64,000 nt of DNA from Colwellia sp. 20A7 (lineage in GTDB: Bacteria > Pseudomonadota > Gammaproteobacteria > Enterobacterales > Alteromonadaceae), in assembly GCF_009832865.1 (NCBI RefSeq), contig NZ_CP047130.1:4154001-4218000 (forward strand), given 5' to 3'. This document shows positions 1 through 7,649 of this stretch, piece by piece. Both the position numbers and the translations under genes were made by a program. How positions within the stretch are numbered: position 1 is the first letter of the stretch; each line of letters begins with the position of its first letter. The notes under the pieces were generated by a model. It saw nothing but the letters and a program-made list of their open reading frames with translations. It did no database searches and was not told the DNA's origin.

Positions 1-1
1 T

Positions 2-325
2 ACCGATAAAAATGGTTTTTTCAGTCTTCCCCCTGTAAATATTCGATCACGATCACCAGGCTCTTTATTTAGAGAGTTACTCACAAAGCAAAAAATCTAT
101 ATAAATAGTAAAGGTGATTTTTTTACCCTTTGGTCTAGTACATTATGGGGAGTGGTTCCTATTGCTGCCTATGATAGAAAGTTGTCTCAATTAAATGCAG
201 ATTTAAATAACCCTCTAGTATTCTTTCAATTTGCTAATGACGACAGCCCTCATGTAAAACATGGAGCGCGCAGTATTTGTCGTTGGGACACTGATTTTGA
301 AATACATCACATCATTGAAGATTAA
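2..325 (+). CDS. 3' end of an unrecognised gene (cut by window edge)
   Basis: An open frame runs in from the left edge for about 107 codons and stops at 323-325. The protein end is rich in aromatic and charged residues and finishes HHIIED. I do not recognise a family. It lies 28 bp upstream of the lipase gene on the same strand, so the two may be co-transcribed and may share one cassette. In antibacterial effector loci the gene before a lipase is often an adaptor or immunity gene, but nothing in the visible part shows that. The start and N-terminus are outside the window. Confidence 0.6.
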   Translation, partial: TDKNGFFSLPPVNIRSRSPGSLFRELLTKQKIYINSKGDFFTLWSSTLWGVVPIAAYDRKLSQLNADLNNPLVFFQFANDDSPHVKHGARSICRWDTDFEIHHIIED

Positions 326-352
326 CAGAAAAATAAAAGGAATTTATAAAAC

Positions 353-1504
353 ATGCGTGATTTAACTCCACAAATAGCCGTAAAGCTTGCTGAGGCGGCA
401 TATGAAATAAAAGATAAGGTGGGAGGGGTCTATGAATCAGATGCTTTAGACTTACTATCAAGAGACTTTGACTTCAACCTCTCGAATAATGTTGTGCAAG
501 GCACAAGTGGCTCCTTAATGGAGCATATTTTTAAACATAAAACAGGTTTTGCTGTAATAGGGACAGGCAAAAAAAGTGGTGATTATAACGGCCATACTGT
601 TATCGCGCTTCGCGGTACAGCGAATAAGCGTGATGTCGTTACAGACATGCATTGTGGCTTAAGTACCAGTGCAAATAACTTACCTGCCCATGCAGGCTTT
701 AACAAAACCTTTAATTCTATTAAGCCAGCACTTGAAGGGTACTTTACAAAAAACAGTTCAGGTCCCGTGCATTGTGTTGGACATAGCTTAGGAGGTGCAT
801 TAGCCCACTTAACCGCTAATTGGTTGCACAGCAAACAAAATGGTCGACCAATTAGTTTGTATACTTTTGGCGCACCTCGTGTTGGTTATGCCGGCTTTGC
901 CGACAAAACGAGTAATAGCTTACATCGCGTTTTTCGCTGTACACATTCAGCAGACCCTATTCCTTTAGTTCCTTTTTGGCCTTTTGTTCATACCGAAGGA
1001 GAATATACATTAAATGCAGCACCTAACATCAATGCACAAGCGCATAGAATGGCAGGTAATAGTCCCGGATATATCAACACCGCCAGTAGTTTTAAAAGCT
1101 TTGCAGCTGTAAATAAACGAAGCGAACATTGGCATAAAGAGCAAGTACGCTTAGATTATGAAAAACGCCACCAAGCGAGTTTTACCTCAAAATGGGCACA
1201 TCGATTAGGCGCAGCATTAATTACTTTATTAAAAGATACGGGTTTATTGTATGAAGTCCAACACATGATAACGGGTAGTTTAACCTTTTACGATAAAGTG
1301 GCTTTGTTGTTAACTAAGATAGCTCACATGCCAGGTAACTTTGCGGAGCAACAAAAAGGGATGTTAGGGCATATGTTAGTGTTTGCAGGTAAGCCAGGGA
1401 TTGTTATCACAGATTTGTCATATAAATTCATTCGTTGGGTTTTATCAGTCACTCTTGATAAAGTTGCTCAAGTTGCTGGTAGTGCAATTAGTCTGCTTAA
1501 ATAA
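353..1504 (+). CDS. class 3 lipase (alpha/beta hydrolase), possible antibacterial effector
   Basis: A 383-residue protein with the class 3 lipase core. Visible are the oxyanion-region RGT (87-89), the nucleophile elbow GHSLGG (143-148, Ser145), the strand TFGAPRVG (171-178), and the likely catalytic Asp201 (DPIP) and His213. It should hydrolyse an acyl ester of a lipid. There is no signal peptide, so if it acts outside the cytoplasm it needs a dedicated secretion route. Phospholipase effectors of type VI secretion (Tle families) have this make-up, but no secretion gene is visible here. The C-terminal 130 residues contain hydrophobic stretches of unknown role. The ATG follows an AAAGGA ribosome site. 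It is followed by an attC-like site, which makes it a cassette gene. Confidence 0.85.
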   Translation: MRDLTPQIAVKLAEAAYEIKDKVGGVYESDALDLLSRDFDFNLSNNVVQGTSGSLMEHIFKHKTGFAVIGTGKKSGDYNGHTVIALRGTANKRDVVTDMHCGLSTSANNLPAHAGFNKTFNSIKPALEGYFTKNSSGPVHCVGHSLGGALAHLTANWLHSKQNGRPISLYTFGAPRVGYAGFADKTSNSLHRVFRCTHSADPIPLVPFWPFVHTEGEYTLNAAPNINAQAHRMAGNSPGYINTASSFKSFAAVNKRSEHWHKEQVRLDYEKRHQASFTSKWAHRLGAALITLLKDTGLLYEVQHMITGSLTFYDKVALLLTKIAHMPGNFAEQQKGMLGHMLVFAGKPGIVITDLSYKFIRWVLSVTLDKVAQVAGSAISLLK

Positions 1505-1530
1505 AGACACGCAAGGTATCTAAAATAATC

Positions 1531-1639
1531 AAAAGGCAACTAACAAGCAAATCAATAGGAATTTTACAGCTGGCTGTTTCGTTCCTCAACATTTTTATCC
1601 AGCTAGAAAATCCCATTATTTGGGCGTTAGTTGCCTTTT
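1531..1639 (+). repeat. attC-like recombination site 1
   Basis: Imperfect inverted repeat. The outer arms GGCAACTAAC (1535-1544) and GTTAGTTGCC (1626-1635) are perfectly complementary and extend into flanking A and T runs. Inner arms contain CAGCTGG and CCAGCTAG. The 3' arm holds a GTTRRRY-type core (GTTAGTT). The central part differs from the other sites in this array. The A/T-flanked outer arms could also stop transcription. Confidence 0.75.
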
Positions 1640-1917
1640 TAATCTTGCGGAAATTTCTGCTTCTGGTGTAAAACTCTCATAATACGAATGGTTTCACCAT
1701 CAACCCAATAAGAAACGATCATTGATACTTCGGGAATAATTAATATTCGTCCACGAAAAATATCTCTTTGAACACCCATTAATGGATGCTCAAGTAAATT
1801 TTCAACTTTAGACTCAATTATTTGGTCGGTTTTTTCTGCTGCTTCTGGGTTAAAATCAAATAAGAATTCAAATATCTTTTCACGGTCATTTAGTGACTCT
1901 TCTTCCCAAAAAATCAT
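1639..1917 (-). CDS. RelE/ParE-type toxin of a toxin-antitoxin pair
   Basis: A 92-residue protein with the fold pattern of the RelE/ParE superfamily: an N-terminal helical pair, then strands containing GVQRDIFRGRILI and a C-terminal IRIMRVLHQKQKF in which R and H/K residues occupy positions typical of these toxins. Family members cleave mRNA at the ribosome or poison gyrase; which applies cannot be told here. The start overlaps the antitoxin stop (ATGA). The stop codon sits directly against attC-like site 1, so the pair fills its cassette and reads opposite to the array. That is common for toxin-antitoxin cassettes, which carry their own promoter. Confidence 0.8.
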   Translation of the reverse strand: MIFWEEESLNDREKIFEFLFDFNPEAAEKTDQIIESKVENLLEHPLMGVQRDIFRGRILIIPEVSMIVSYWVDGETIRIMRVLHQKQKFPQD

Positions 1918-2198
1918 ACTTTATCTCTATTACGGATCTTATTCTTTCTAGCTTCCATCTGGGTTTTAGCTTCATTGTGCTCAATAAAACTAGCTTTACC
2001 GTTATCAAATTTATCAAATGCAGCATTAATTTGCTCTGTTAGCCAAAGATCATGCGTCATGGATTTTCGTTGTTCTTCAGCTAAGCCTACGGTAAGCTCT
2101 CTGCACGCGTCACTTAATGTTCGGCCTTGGCGTTCAGCCATTAACTGCGCTAAGCGTTTAGTTTCTTCATCAACTCTAAATTGAATGCGAGTGTCCAT
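1914..2198 (-). CDS. antitoxin, ribbon-helix-helix type (RelB/DinJ-like)
   Basis: A 94-residue protein starting MDTRIQFRVDEETKRLAQLMAE, the usual ribbon-helix-helix opening (one strand, two helices) that binds DNA as a dimer and represses its own operon. The C-terminal half is charged and probably neutralises the downstream toxin. It is the first gene of a two-gene operon overlapping by ATGA. The ATG is preceded by AAAGG. Upstream palindromes (CACTAGTG, TGTACA) may be its operator. Confidence 0.8.
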   Translation of the reverse strand: MDTRIQFRVDEETKRLAQLMAERQGRTLSDACRELTVGLAEEQRKSMTHDLWLTEQINAAFDKFDNGKASFIEHNEAKTQMEARKNKIRNRDKV

Positions 2199-2211
2199 AA
2201 TATGTTACCTT

Positions 2212-2256
2212 TAAGTTATGCTGTACACACAAATGTTAGCACTAGTGTTGTGCTCA
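2212..2256 (-). promoter_or_regulatory. possible operator/promoter of the toxin-antitoxin operon
   Basis: Between the antitoxin start and the next attC-like site lie the short palindromes CACTAGTG and TGTACA and a partial inverted repeat around AGCAC/GTGCT. Ribbon-helix-helix antitoxins normally bind such sites. This is placed by position and symmetry only. Confidence 0.3.
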
Positions 2257-2359
2257 GGCAACTAACAAGTCGCTCAAAAGGACAAAAAACAGTTGGTTTT
2301 TGCTCCTTCGTCGCTAATTTTAACCAACTATTTTTTGCCTGTTAACAGGGCGTTAAACC
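2257..2359 (+). repeat. attC-like recombination site 2
   Basis: Inverted repeat with 5' arm AACTAACAAG, inner arms AACAGTTGGTT and AACCAACT around a short loop (TCCTTCGTCGC), and 3' arm GTTAACAGGGCGTTAAAC with core GTTAAAC at 2352-2358. The inner arms are shared with sites 3, 4 and 7, which defines the local attC family. Confidence 0.85.
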
Positions 2360-2412
2360 TCTAAATCAACGTTTAGAGTATAATTCAACCTTTAAAAGGA
2401 ACTTAAAAGAAA

Positions 2413-3387
2413 ATGAATGAAATAATTTTATGTAATCGCACTTATAGTGCAAGCGTATTTAAAAATGAATGCGGCATTGGTGTTGAACTAGCTTCATCTC
2501 TTACTTGTGCCAACCCAGATATGATTATCGCTAATACGCCTTATTTATTAAAAAATGGTAATTCAGCTGTTGGTAAAACATCATTAGCAAAACTATCTAA
2601 TCCTTCAATTACCAAAAAACTGACGAGCTTAGCTTTATCTTTTGGTGGTGACAATTTGATTTCTCTTTCGTCCATTAGCTCTCAACTGGAAGAGTATAAT
2701 GTAGGGTTAATGGGTGCAGCCACCAGTGTCTACGCAAATAGAATAGGAGGTTTCGTTGATTCAGTTAAAAACTACCAATCTGCTTTAATGGAATATAGCC
2801 AAGTAGCAAAAAGTAAATCACCTCTTAAAGTAGCCGCTAAACAAAAAGCCAAAATGGCTTTCGATAAAATGCAAAATAGCTTTAAACACGAAGTTGATGT
2901 TGTAACAAGCCAAGTTAAATCGAGTCGCGGTACACCACTGACTAATTTTGACCGAGGTGCAAATATCGCCAAAAGTAGTAGAAATATGGCTAAATTAGAC
3001 ATAATGACACCTGTTCAAGCTGACAATATTGTTAAATTTACTAAATACGCAAAAGTTTTAGGCAATGGTCTTACCATTATCGACTTTGGTAGTCGTGTTG
3101 GTAATATTCAGAATAGCTATAAAGCAGGTGGTAACTGGGAACGTGAAATGTTTATTGAGTCTAGTAGCTTTGCTGCTAGTGCGACGGTAGGTATTGGTGC
3201 CGTCAACGCAGGAGCCGCAGCGCTAACATTTTTAATGGTAGCTACACCTGTTGGTTGGGTTGGTTTAATCGTGGGTGGGTTGGTTGTAGCTGGAGTTGCA
3301 GCGTCTTCCTCTATTATGACAAATAATTATATGAAAAATAATAGTGGCGATGCTTACGATGTTATTATGAAAGAGTTAACTCGCTGA
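2413..3387 (+). CDS. candidate membrane-disrupting toxin (hydrophobic C-terminal hairpin)
   Basis: A 324-residue protein I do not recognise by family. Residues 1-250 are soluble-looking with Ser/Lys-rich helices and no signal peptide. Residues 252-300 form one long hydrophobic stretch rich in Gly, Ala and Val with a central TPVGW turn, which suggests a membrane hairpin near the C-terminus. The last 24 residues are polar. A soluble body with a late hydrophobic hairpin is the layout of pore-forming bacteriocins and of membrane-disrupting type VI effectors (Tme-type). The stop overlaps the start of a small two-helix membrane protein (TGATG), as expected of a toxin and immunity pair. Function is inferred from layout only. 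Confidence 0.6.
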   Translation: MNEIILCNRTYSASVFKNECGIGVELASSLTCANPDMIIANTPYLLKNGNSAVGKTSLAKLSNPSITKKLTSLALSFGGDNLISLSSISSQLEEYNVGLMGAATSVYANRIGGFVDSVKNYQSALMEYSQVAKSKSPLKVAAKQKAKMAFDKMQNSFKHEVDVVTSQVKSSRGTPLTNFDRGANIAKSSRNMAKLDIMTPVQADNIVKFTKYAKVLGNGLTIIDFGSRVGNIQNSYKAGGNWEREMFIESSSFAASATVGIGAVNAGAAALTFLMVATPVGWVGLIVGGLVVAGVAASSSIMTNNYMKNNSGDAYDVIMKELTR

Positions 3388-3764
3388 TGAGTACGACTAC
3401 AATAATCGTCCTTTTCATAATTACCAGCTCAATGGTGAGTGGAATCTTGTATGTTGCTTTTGGGCAGATAACTGTACGTAAATTAAGAAAGAACCCAAAA
3501 ACCCAAGCTCTGCTTGGTGTCGAGTATGCTAGTGGCTGGGATATTATTAATGTTGCTCAAGCATTTGCATTTCCAAGGGCTTGGGCTAAAAAGGTAGAAA
3601 ATAGTAAGTTTTCATTCGTGTATGCTAATGCAACTGCGTTATATGAAAATACAACTAAATTTGATCAGATATTAGGTTTTGTGTTTTATTGGGTGTTAAC
3701 AACTTCAGGGCTTGTAAGTGCTTTATTAATATTGCTTGATAGTCTTGGCATCTTTAGTAAATAG
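3387..3764 (+). CDS. small membrane protein, candidate immunity partner
   Basis: A 125-residue protein with a membrane segment at about 4-24, a cytoplasmic-looking basic region (RKLRKNPK), a polar middle, and a second membrane segment at about 97-118. No family recognised. Its start overlaps the stop of the preceding gene and both lie between attC-like sites 2 and 3, so they form one two-gene cassette. Two-helix inner-membrane proteins commonly protect producers from pore-forming toxins; that role is inferred. Alternatively both genes could form a membrane complex of another kind. Confidence 0.6.
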   Translation: MSTTTIIVLFIITSSMVSGILYVAFGQITVRKLRKNPKTQALLGVEYASGWDIINVAQAFAFPRAWAKKVENSKFSFVYANATALYENTTKFDQILGFVFYWVLTTSGLVSALLILLDSLGIFSK

Positions 3765-3765
3765 A

Positions 3766-3867
3766 GGCTTAACAAGCTGTTAAACAAGGACAAAAAACAG
3801 TTGGTTCTTGCTCCTGCGTCGCTTATTTTAACCAACTGTTTTATTGCCTGTTAACAGGGCATTAGCA
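3766..3867 (+). repeat. attC-like recombination site 3
   Basis: 5' arm GGCTTAACAAGC, inner arms AACAGTTGGTT and AACCAACTGTT, loop CTCCTGCGTCGC, 3' arm GTTAACAGGGCATTAGC. The core reads CATTAGC rather than GTTAGC, a substitution at the conserved G that might reduce recombination. Confidence 0.8.
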
Positions 3868-3881
3868 TTCAAGGAGCGGTC

Positions 3882-4223
3882 ATGGAGTTAGAATTTAAAA
3901 CTGTTTCGGTGACAATCAGTGGTGATTACTACCAAGTGTTGTTTCACGATGACTTAGACACCGAAGATGAACCATATTTCATGATTCAAAGACAATTTGA
4001 GTTCCCAGAGGGTGAGGTCTGCCATTTTGAAAGCCACCATGAAAAACTGTGTGAGCACTGCAAAGCTCAATCAGCGTTCCTTACAAAAAACAAATTGCAC
4101 CTTTCCTACGGGAAAAATCAGGTACGGAGCGTGGAAATAATTTTTGGCACTGATAGTGTTGACTATAAATATTTGGTTTCAACTTTAAAAGAGATGATTC
4201 CAGAGTTTTCAGCTGAGGTGTAG
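3882..4223 (+). CDS. hypothetical cassette protein, acidic, cysteine-containing
   Basis: A 113-residue soluble protein I do not recognise. It is acidic, with DDLDTEDEPYF near residue 26, and carries a His/Cys cluster CHFESHHEKLCEHC at about 47-60 that could bind a metal. No membrane segment or signal peptide. The ATG follows AAGGAG. It fills one cassette between attC-like sites 3 and 4. Confidence 0.75.
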   Translation: MELEFKTVSVTISGDYYQVLFHDDLDTEDEPYFMIQRQFEFPEGEVCHFESHHEKLCEHCKAQSAFLTKNKLHLSYGKNQVRSVEIIFGTDSVDYKYLVSTLKEMIPEFSAEV

Positions 4224-4228
4224 TTGAA

Positions 4229-4327
4229 ATGCTAACAAGCGCTTCAAACGGAAAATAACAGTTGGTTTTTGCTCCTGCGTCGCTTATTTTAACCAATTGT
4301 AATTTGCCCATTATTTGGGCGTTGGTT
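4229..4327 (+). repeat. attC-like recombination site 4
   Basis: 5' arm TGCTAACAAGCG, inner arms AACAGTTGGTT and AACCAATTGT, loop CTCCTGCGTCGC, 3' arm TGCCCATTATTTGGGCGTTGG with core GTTGGTT at 4321-4327. The 3' arm has its own small hairpin (GCCCA/TGGGC), as in site 1. Confidence 0.85.
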
Positions 4328-4332
4328 TAATT

Positions 4333-4677
4333 ATGACATTTGAGCAGATTCAGCAACAAACTCATCATATTGCAGATACTAAAGTATTAGTCTCGTATGA
4401 TCGTTTTACTACACGGTTTGAATTAAAAAAAGGTGAAGAGGTTATTTATTCCACGAGGCTTCTTTTTTTACCAATTAAGAATGTAAATATACTTATAAAT
4501 GAGCAAGAATTCACTTTAAAAATATTTTGGTTTATTTTGTGGAAATCAACTTTAGTAAATAATGATAATGTGGTTATAAAGGAGTTACTTGTTCACCGAC
4601 GTAAAAAGTCAATAGGACTACTTTCATACTGTGTGCTAGTTAGTTGCATTAAAGTTAGCTTAGATTTTATGGTGTAA
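4333..4677 (+). CDS. hypothetical cassette protein with membrane-associating segments
   Basis: A 114-residue protein of unknown function. A polar N-terminal half (QIQQQTHH, FELKKGEE) is followed by hydrophobic stretches at about 58-71 and 94-112 separated by a basic HRRKK. A longer frame begins at a TTG at 4315, but that codon lies inside the attC core region; the ATG at 4333 just after the core is the more sensible start. No clear ribosome site is visible. Confidence 0.6.
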   Translation: MTFEQIQQQTHHIADTKVLVSYDRFTTRFELKKGEEVIYSTRLLFLPIKNVNILINEQEFTLKIFWFILWKSTLVNNDNVVIKELLVHRRKKSIGLLSYCVLVSCIKVSLDFMV

Positions 4678-4689
4678 AAACCATACAAG

Positions 4690-4738
4690 AAATTAAACAA
4701 GGGCAAAAAACAGTGGGCTTTTATTTAGGCGTTAGATT
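4690..4738 (+). repeat. shortened attC-like site 5
   Basis: Only about 50 bp: AATTAAACAAGGGCAAAAAACAG joins directly to TTTATTTAGGCGTTAGAT. The left half and the terminal GGCGTTAG core match the family, but the central loop and the AACCAACTG arm are missing, as if deleted. Confidence 0.6.
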
Positions 4739-4752
4739 TATAGGTATAAACA

Positions 4753-5460
4753 ATGAGTAACTTAGTTGTATTAATAACTGGTGCTAATAGAGGCATCGGT
4801 TTCGAATTAACAAGACAATACCTTATAAATGGATGGACAGTAATTGCTACCTATAGAAATCTAGAAACGGCGGTTGATCTAATTTCATTGAAAGGTAAAT
4901 TTCCAAATAAATTGTCTATTGAATTAATGGATATCACTTGCTCTGAAAAAATTAAGACGTTGGCAAGTAAACTTAGCGAGGAAAATATCAAATTAGATTT
5001 AATAGTAAATAATGCGGGATATTTGGATCGAGAAAACACAAGTATCCATACTATTAATTATGCTAATGCTGAAATGTGTTTTAAAGTGAATTCACTTGGA
5101 CCACTATATTTAACTCATTGCTTTTTACCTTTAATGAATAAAAAACGCTTATGTAAGATAGCCGTTATTTCTTCTGCTATGGGGTCTTTGTCGCTAGAAC
5201 AAAGTGTGGATTGGTATGGTTATCGAATGTCTAAAGCAGCAGCCAATATGCTAGTAGTGAATTTATCAAAAGAGCTTGTTAATGATAATGTCGCTGTGGT
5301 CGCTGTTCATCCCGGTTGGGTTCAAACCGATATGGGTGGAGCTACAGCAAGAGAAAATGTTGTAGATTCGGCTCTTGGGATTATGAAAGTTATTCTGAAT
5401 TTATCTGTTGATAATACGGGAAACCTTTATAGTTTTAATGGTGAGGAGTTACCGTTCTAA
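4753..5460 (+). CDS. short-chain dehydrogenase/reductase, C-factor/sniffer-like
   Basis: A 235-residue Rossmann-fold oxidoreductase. Visible are the cofactor motif TGANRGIG near residue 10, NNAG (86-89), a serine strand AVISSAMG, and Tyr/Lys in a YRMSK motif, followed by VHPGWVQTDMGG. This C-terminal pattern is typical of the C-factor (CsgA)/carbonyl reductase branch of the SDR family. It should reduce or oxidise a small carbonyl substrate with NAD(P)H; the substrate is unknown. It occupies its own cassette between two shortened attC-like sites. No strong ribosome site is visible. Confidence 0.85.
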   Translation: MSNLVVLITGANRGIGFELTRQYLINGWTVIATYRNLETAVDLISLKGKFPNKLSIELMDITCSEKIKTLASKLSEENIKLDLIVNNAGYLDRENTSIHTINYANAEMCFKVNSLGPLYLTHCFLPLMNKKRLCKIAVISSAMGSLSLEQSVDWYGYRMSKAAANMLVVNLSKELVNDNVAVVAVHPGWVQTDMGGATARENVVDSALGIMKVILNLSVDNTGNLYSFNGEELPF

Positions 5461-5462
5461 TG

Positions 5463-5528
5463 AATCTACAAGGCATTCAAACGGACAAAAAAAGTTGGTT
5501 TTTGTCCTTATTTAACAGGGCGTTATAT
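5463..5528 (+). repeat. shortened attC-like site 6
   Basis: About 66 bp: AAGGCATTCAAACGGACAAAAA, GTTGGTTTTTGTCC, then TTATTTAACAGGGCGTTATAT. The core GTTATAT is at 5522-5528. The right-hand AACCAACTG arm found in sites 2-4 is absent, so this looks like another deletion derivative. Confidence 0.6.
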
Positions 5529-5570
5529 TTTTCTAATAAAGATCTTGGTTGTCCCATAATTCTCTAAGGT

Positions 5571-5599
5571 AAAAAACGCAGTTTTAAACTGCGTTTTTT
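5571..5599. terminator. bidirectional terminator after the decarboxylase gene
   Basis: A perfect 14-bp inverted repeat with a one-base loop: AAAAAACGCAGTTT, T, AAACTGCGTTTTTT. T runs on both sides let it work in both directions, ending the minus-strand decarboxylase transcript and any transcript leaving the cassette array. Confidence 0.85.
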
Positions 5600-5650
5600 G
5601 TATGGATACAAGCCTAATTCTTTACCGTATAAGACACTTCAGCTAGGCTT

Positions 5651-6880
5651 TTAGCCCGTTAATTCTTGCTTGTGCAGTTGTTCATTTAATACCACAACTT
5701 CTGCGCGTTTAAAAAAGTTAAAGTCGGTAGCGGTCGCTAGAGTATAAGCACCCATCATACGGCTAACAATTAAGTCGCCATTATTTAGTTTAGGTAACAT
5801 AATCGATTCGCTTACTACATCAATACTGTCGCATGTTGGGCCTGCAAGTACAGATTCAAAACGCGTGAAATCTTGTTTTACACTGTCGATTGGGTATGTC
5901 GCTTCATCAAACATTAAACCGCTGAATGATCCGTAAATACCGTCATCTAAGTAGTACCATGTTTTGCCTTCACGTACCGCTTGCCCCATTATAGATGCCA
6001 CACTGGTTACGCAACTTGCAACAATAAAGCGACCAGGTTCAGCAAGTATTTGCATGGTTTCTGGCAATTGAGCAAGGGCGACGTTAATTGGCGCGCAAAA
6101 CACATCAATTGGTAACACGTCAGCACTGTACGGCACCGGAAAGCCGCCGCCTATATCTAATGTGCTTAATGCAGGTAACCCAAGTTCATTTACCTGTAAA
6201 ACTATTTTCGCACAGGCGTTTATTGCGTCTACGTATTTAGTTGGGTTTGGCGATTGCGATCCAACATGAAACGATAGTCCTTTAATTCTAATACCTAACT
6301 GTTGTGCGTAGGTAATGATCTCAATGGCCATTTCAGGACTACAGCCAAACTTTTTAGATAAATCAGCAAATGCATCTTTATTTCGAAAACTTAAACGTAC
6401 TAAAATTTCGACTTGATCTTTGTAAGCAATAAATTTTTCTAGTTCGTTAATGTTATCCACTACAAACACAGTACAACCGTAAGCTAATGCATGGCGAATG
6501 TCGCTATCGCGTTTAATAGGGTGTGTGTGAATAGTGCGCTCACTTGGTACGCCCTCACCTGCAACTAAATCAATTTCGCCACTGGTAGCAAGATCAAAGC
6601 TTGCGCCTTCTGCTAATAATGTGCGCACCACTGCGGCTAATGGCAAAGGTTTTAATGCAAAGTGTAAGGTTACGCTCGGTAGTGCATTTTTAAGTGCATG
6701 GTATTGGCGACGAATAGCTTCGCAATCAAGCACCATTAAAGGCGCACCATATTGTGCTGCTAGTTGTTCAATTTCTTGATTGGTCGGTTGCGTATAAGCA
6801 AAGCATTCACTTTCGTTAGCCGCAGCCGTAACTGCAGGTACTTTGATTTGGAATCCTTCTAATTTTGTTGATAAAGCCAT
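5651..6880 (-). CDS. PLP-dependent ornithine/lysine-type decarboxylase (alanine racemase fold)
   Basis: A 409-residue fold-type III decarboxylase. Visible are the PLP lysine in FALKPLP (Lys77), HVGSQ (205-209), the phosphate-binding GGGFP (244-248), EPGR (281-284), the catalytic Cys350 in GPTCDSID, and DDGIYGSF (312-319). It should remove CO2 from ornithine or lysine to give putrescine or cadaverine; specificity cannot be told by eye. The ATG follows GGAGA. It carries its own terminator and reads against the cassette array, between attC-like sites 6 and 7, with no attC of its own orientation. It may be a large reversed cassette or an insertion into the array. Confidence 0.85.
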   Translation of the reverse strand: MALSTKLEGFQIKVPAVTAAANESECFAYTQPTNQEIEQLAAQYGAPLMVLDCEAIRRQYHALKNALPSVTLHFALKPLPLAAVVRTLLAEGASFDLATSGEIDLVAGEGVPSERTIHTHPIKRDSDIRHALAYGCTVFVVDNINELEKFIAYKDQVEILVRLSFRNKDAFADLSKKFGCSPEMAIEIITYAQQLGIRIKGLSFHVGSQSPNPTKYVDAINACAKIVLQVNELGLPALSTLDIGGGFPVPYSADVLPIDVFCAPINVALAQLPETMQILAEPGRFIVASCVTSVASIMGQAVREGKTWYYLDDGIYGSFSGLMFDEATYPIDSVKQDFTRFESVLAGPTCDSIDVVSESIMLPKLNNGDLIVSRMMGAYTLATATDFNFFKRAEVVVLNEQLHKQELTG

Positions 6881-7333
6881 GGTATTCTCCGAGTAAAAGA
6901 ACGCATTAATTACGTTCTAAGCAACCGCTCGGATAAGGTTTATCTACGAGTCAGTTAAGTGATATTAATAGTGCTTCGCACAGTCAAGTTCACTCTTGGA
7001 TAGTTACTCATTGCCTTGCTACAAACTAAATTTGTAATGTACTCGGATTGGCTATCATCAAGAAGCGGCGAGATAATAATGTTAGTTTTAAATTTGTGCA
7101 ACATTTATTTTAAAAAAATAAATTAGCGTAAGAATCGATCAATAACATTCATCAATGGCTTACTTAGCATATCTTTAACTCCTTGTATATCATACCTAAA
7201 AACTAAGGGTTTTAGTTGTATAATGTGGTGTTAGCTATAGAGTTTTTAAAAACATAGTAGGTTAAGATGATTAAATAACGTAATGTAATTTTGTCTTTTA
7301 ACGAGACCTTATACGTACAGGAGATTTAGGCAC
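6881..7333. other. 453-bp intergenic region
   Basis: Upstream of the minus-strand decarboxylase and of a plus-strand small membrane gene. A near-palindrome at about 6899-6919 (AGAACG, nine bases, CGTTCT) lies in the decarboxylase leader and might be an operator or leader hairpin. No open frame and no clear attC arm were found in the rest. Confidence 0.4.
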
Positions 7334-7639
7334 TTGAATATTTTTATCCCATTAAGCATCATTTTTTTACTTGTTATTATTCAAATCAAGTTATTCAAAG
7401 ATATGTGTAAATATTTATCTTCAACTTATCCAGAAGAGTGGGAAAAACTATCCGAAAACTCTATGGGAGAAGCGAAAGGCTCAGTGACAAACGCTAATTT
7501 ATCAGCGTCACTTAAGAGCGGTTTTTTCGCTACTATTTCTGATGATAAAGTTGTCAGGTTTTTGAAAGTTAGAAAATTGGTTATGTATCTCATGGGTAGC
7601 ATAGCTATTTTGCAATTAATAATGGCATATATACTGTAG
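7334..7639 (+). CDS. small two-helix membrane protein (UspB-like layout)
   Basis: A 101-residue protein with a membrane segment at 1-18, a polar middle, and a second membrane segment at about 81-101. It starts at TTG behind an AGGAGA ribosome site. Length and layout resemble universal stress protein B, including a conserved-looking SGFF and a basic VRFLKVRK before the last helix, but sequence similarity is not clear enough to name it. It precedes attC-like site 7, so it is probably a cassette gene. Confidence 0.65.
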   Translation: MNIFIPLSIIFLLVIIQIKLFKDMCKYLSSTYPEEWEKLSENSMGEAKGSVTNANLSASLKSGFFATISDDKVVRFLKVRKLVMYLMGSIAILQLIMAYIL

Positions 7640-7649
7640 TCTATAGTTC

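Noticed and set aside
4315..4332. TTG start for the cassette gene at 4333.
   Set aside because: It lies within the attC 3' arm; the ATG right after the core gives the normal cassette arrangement.
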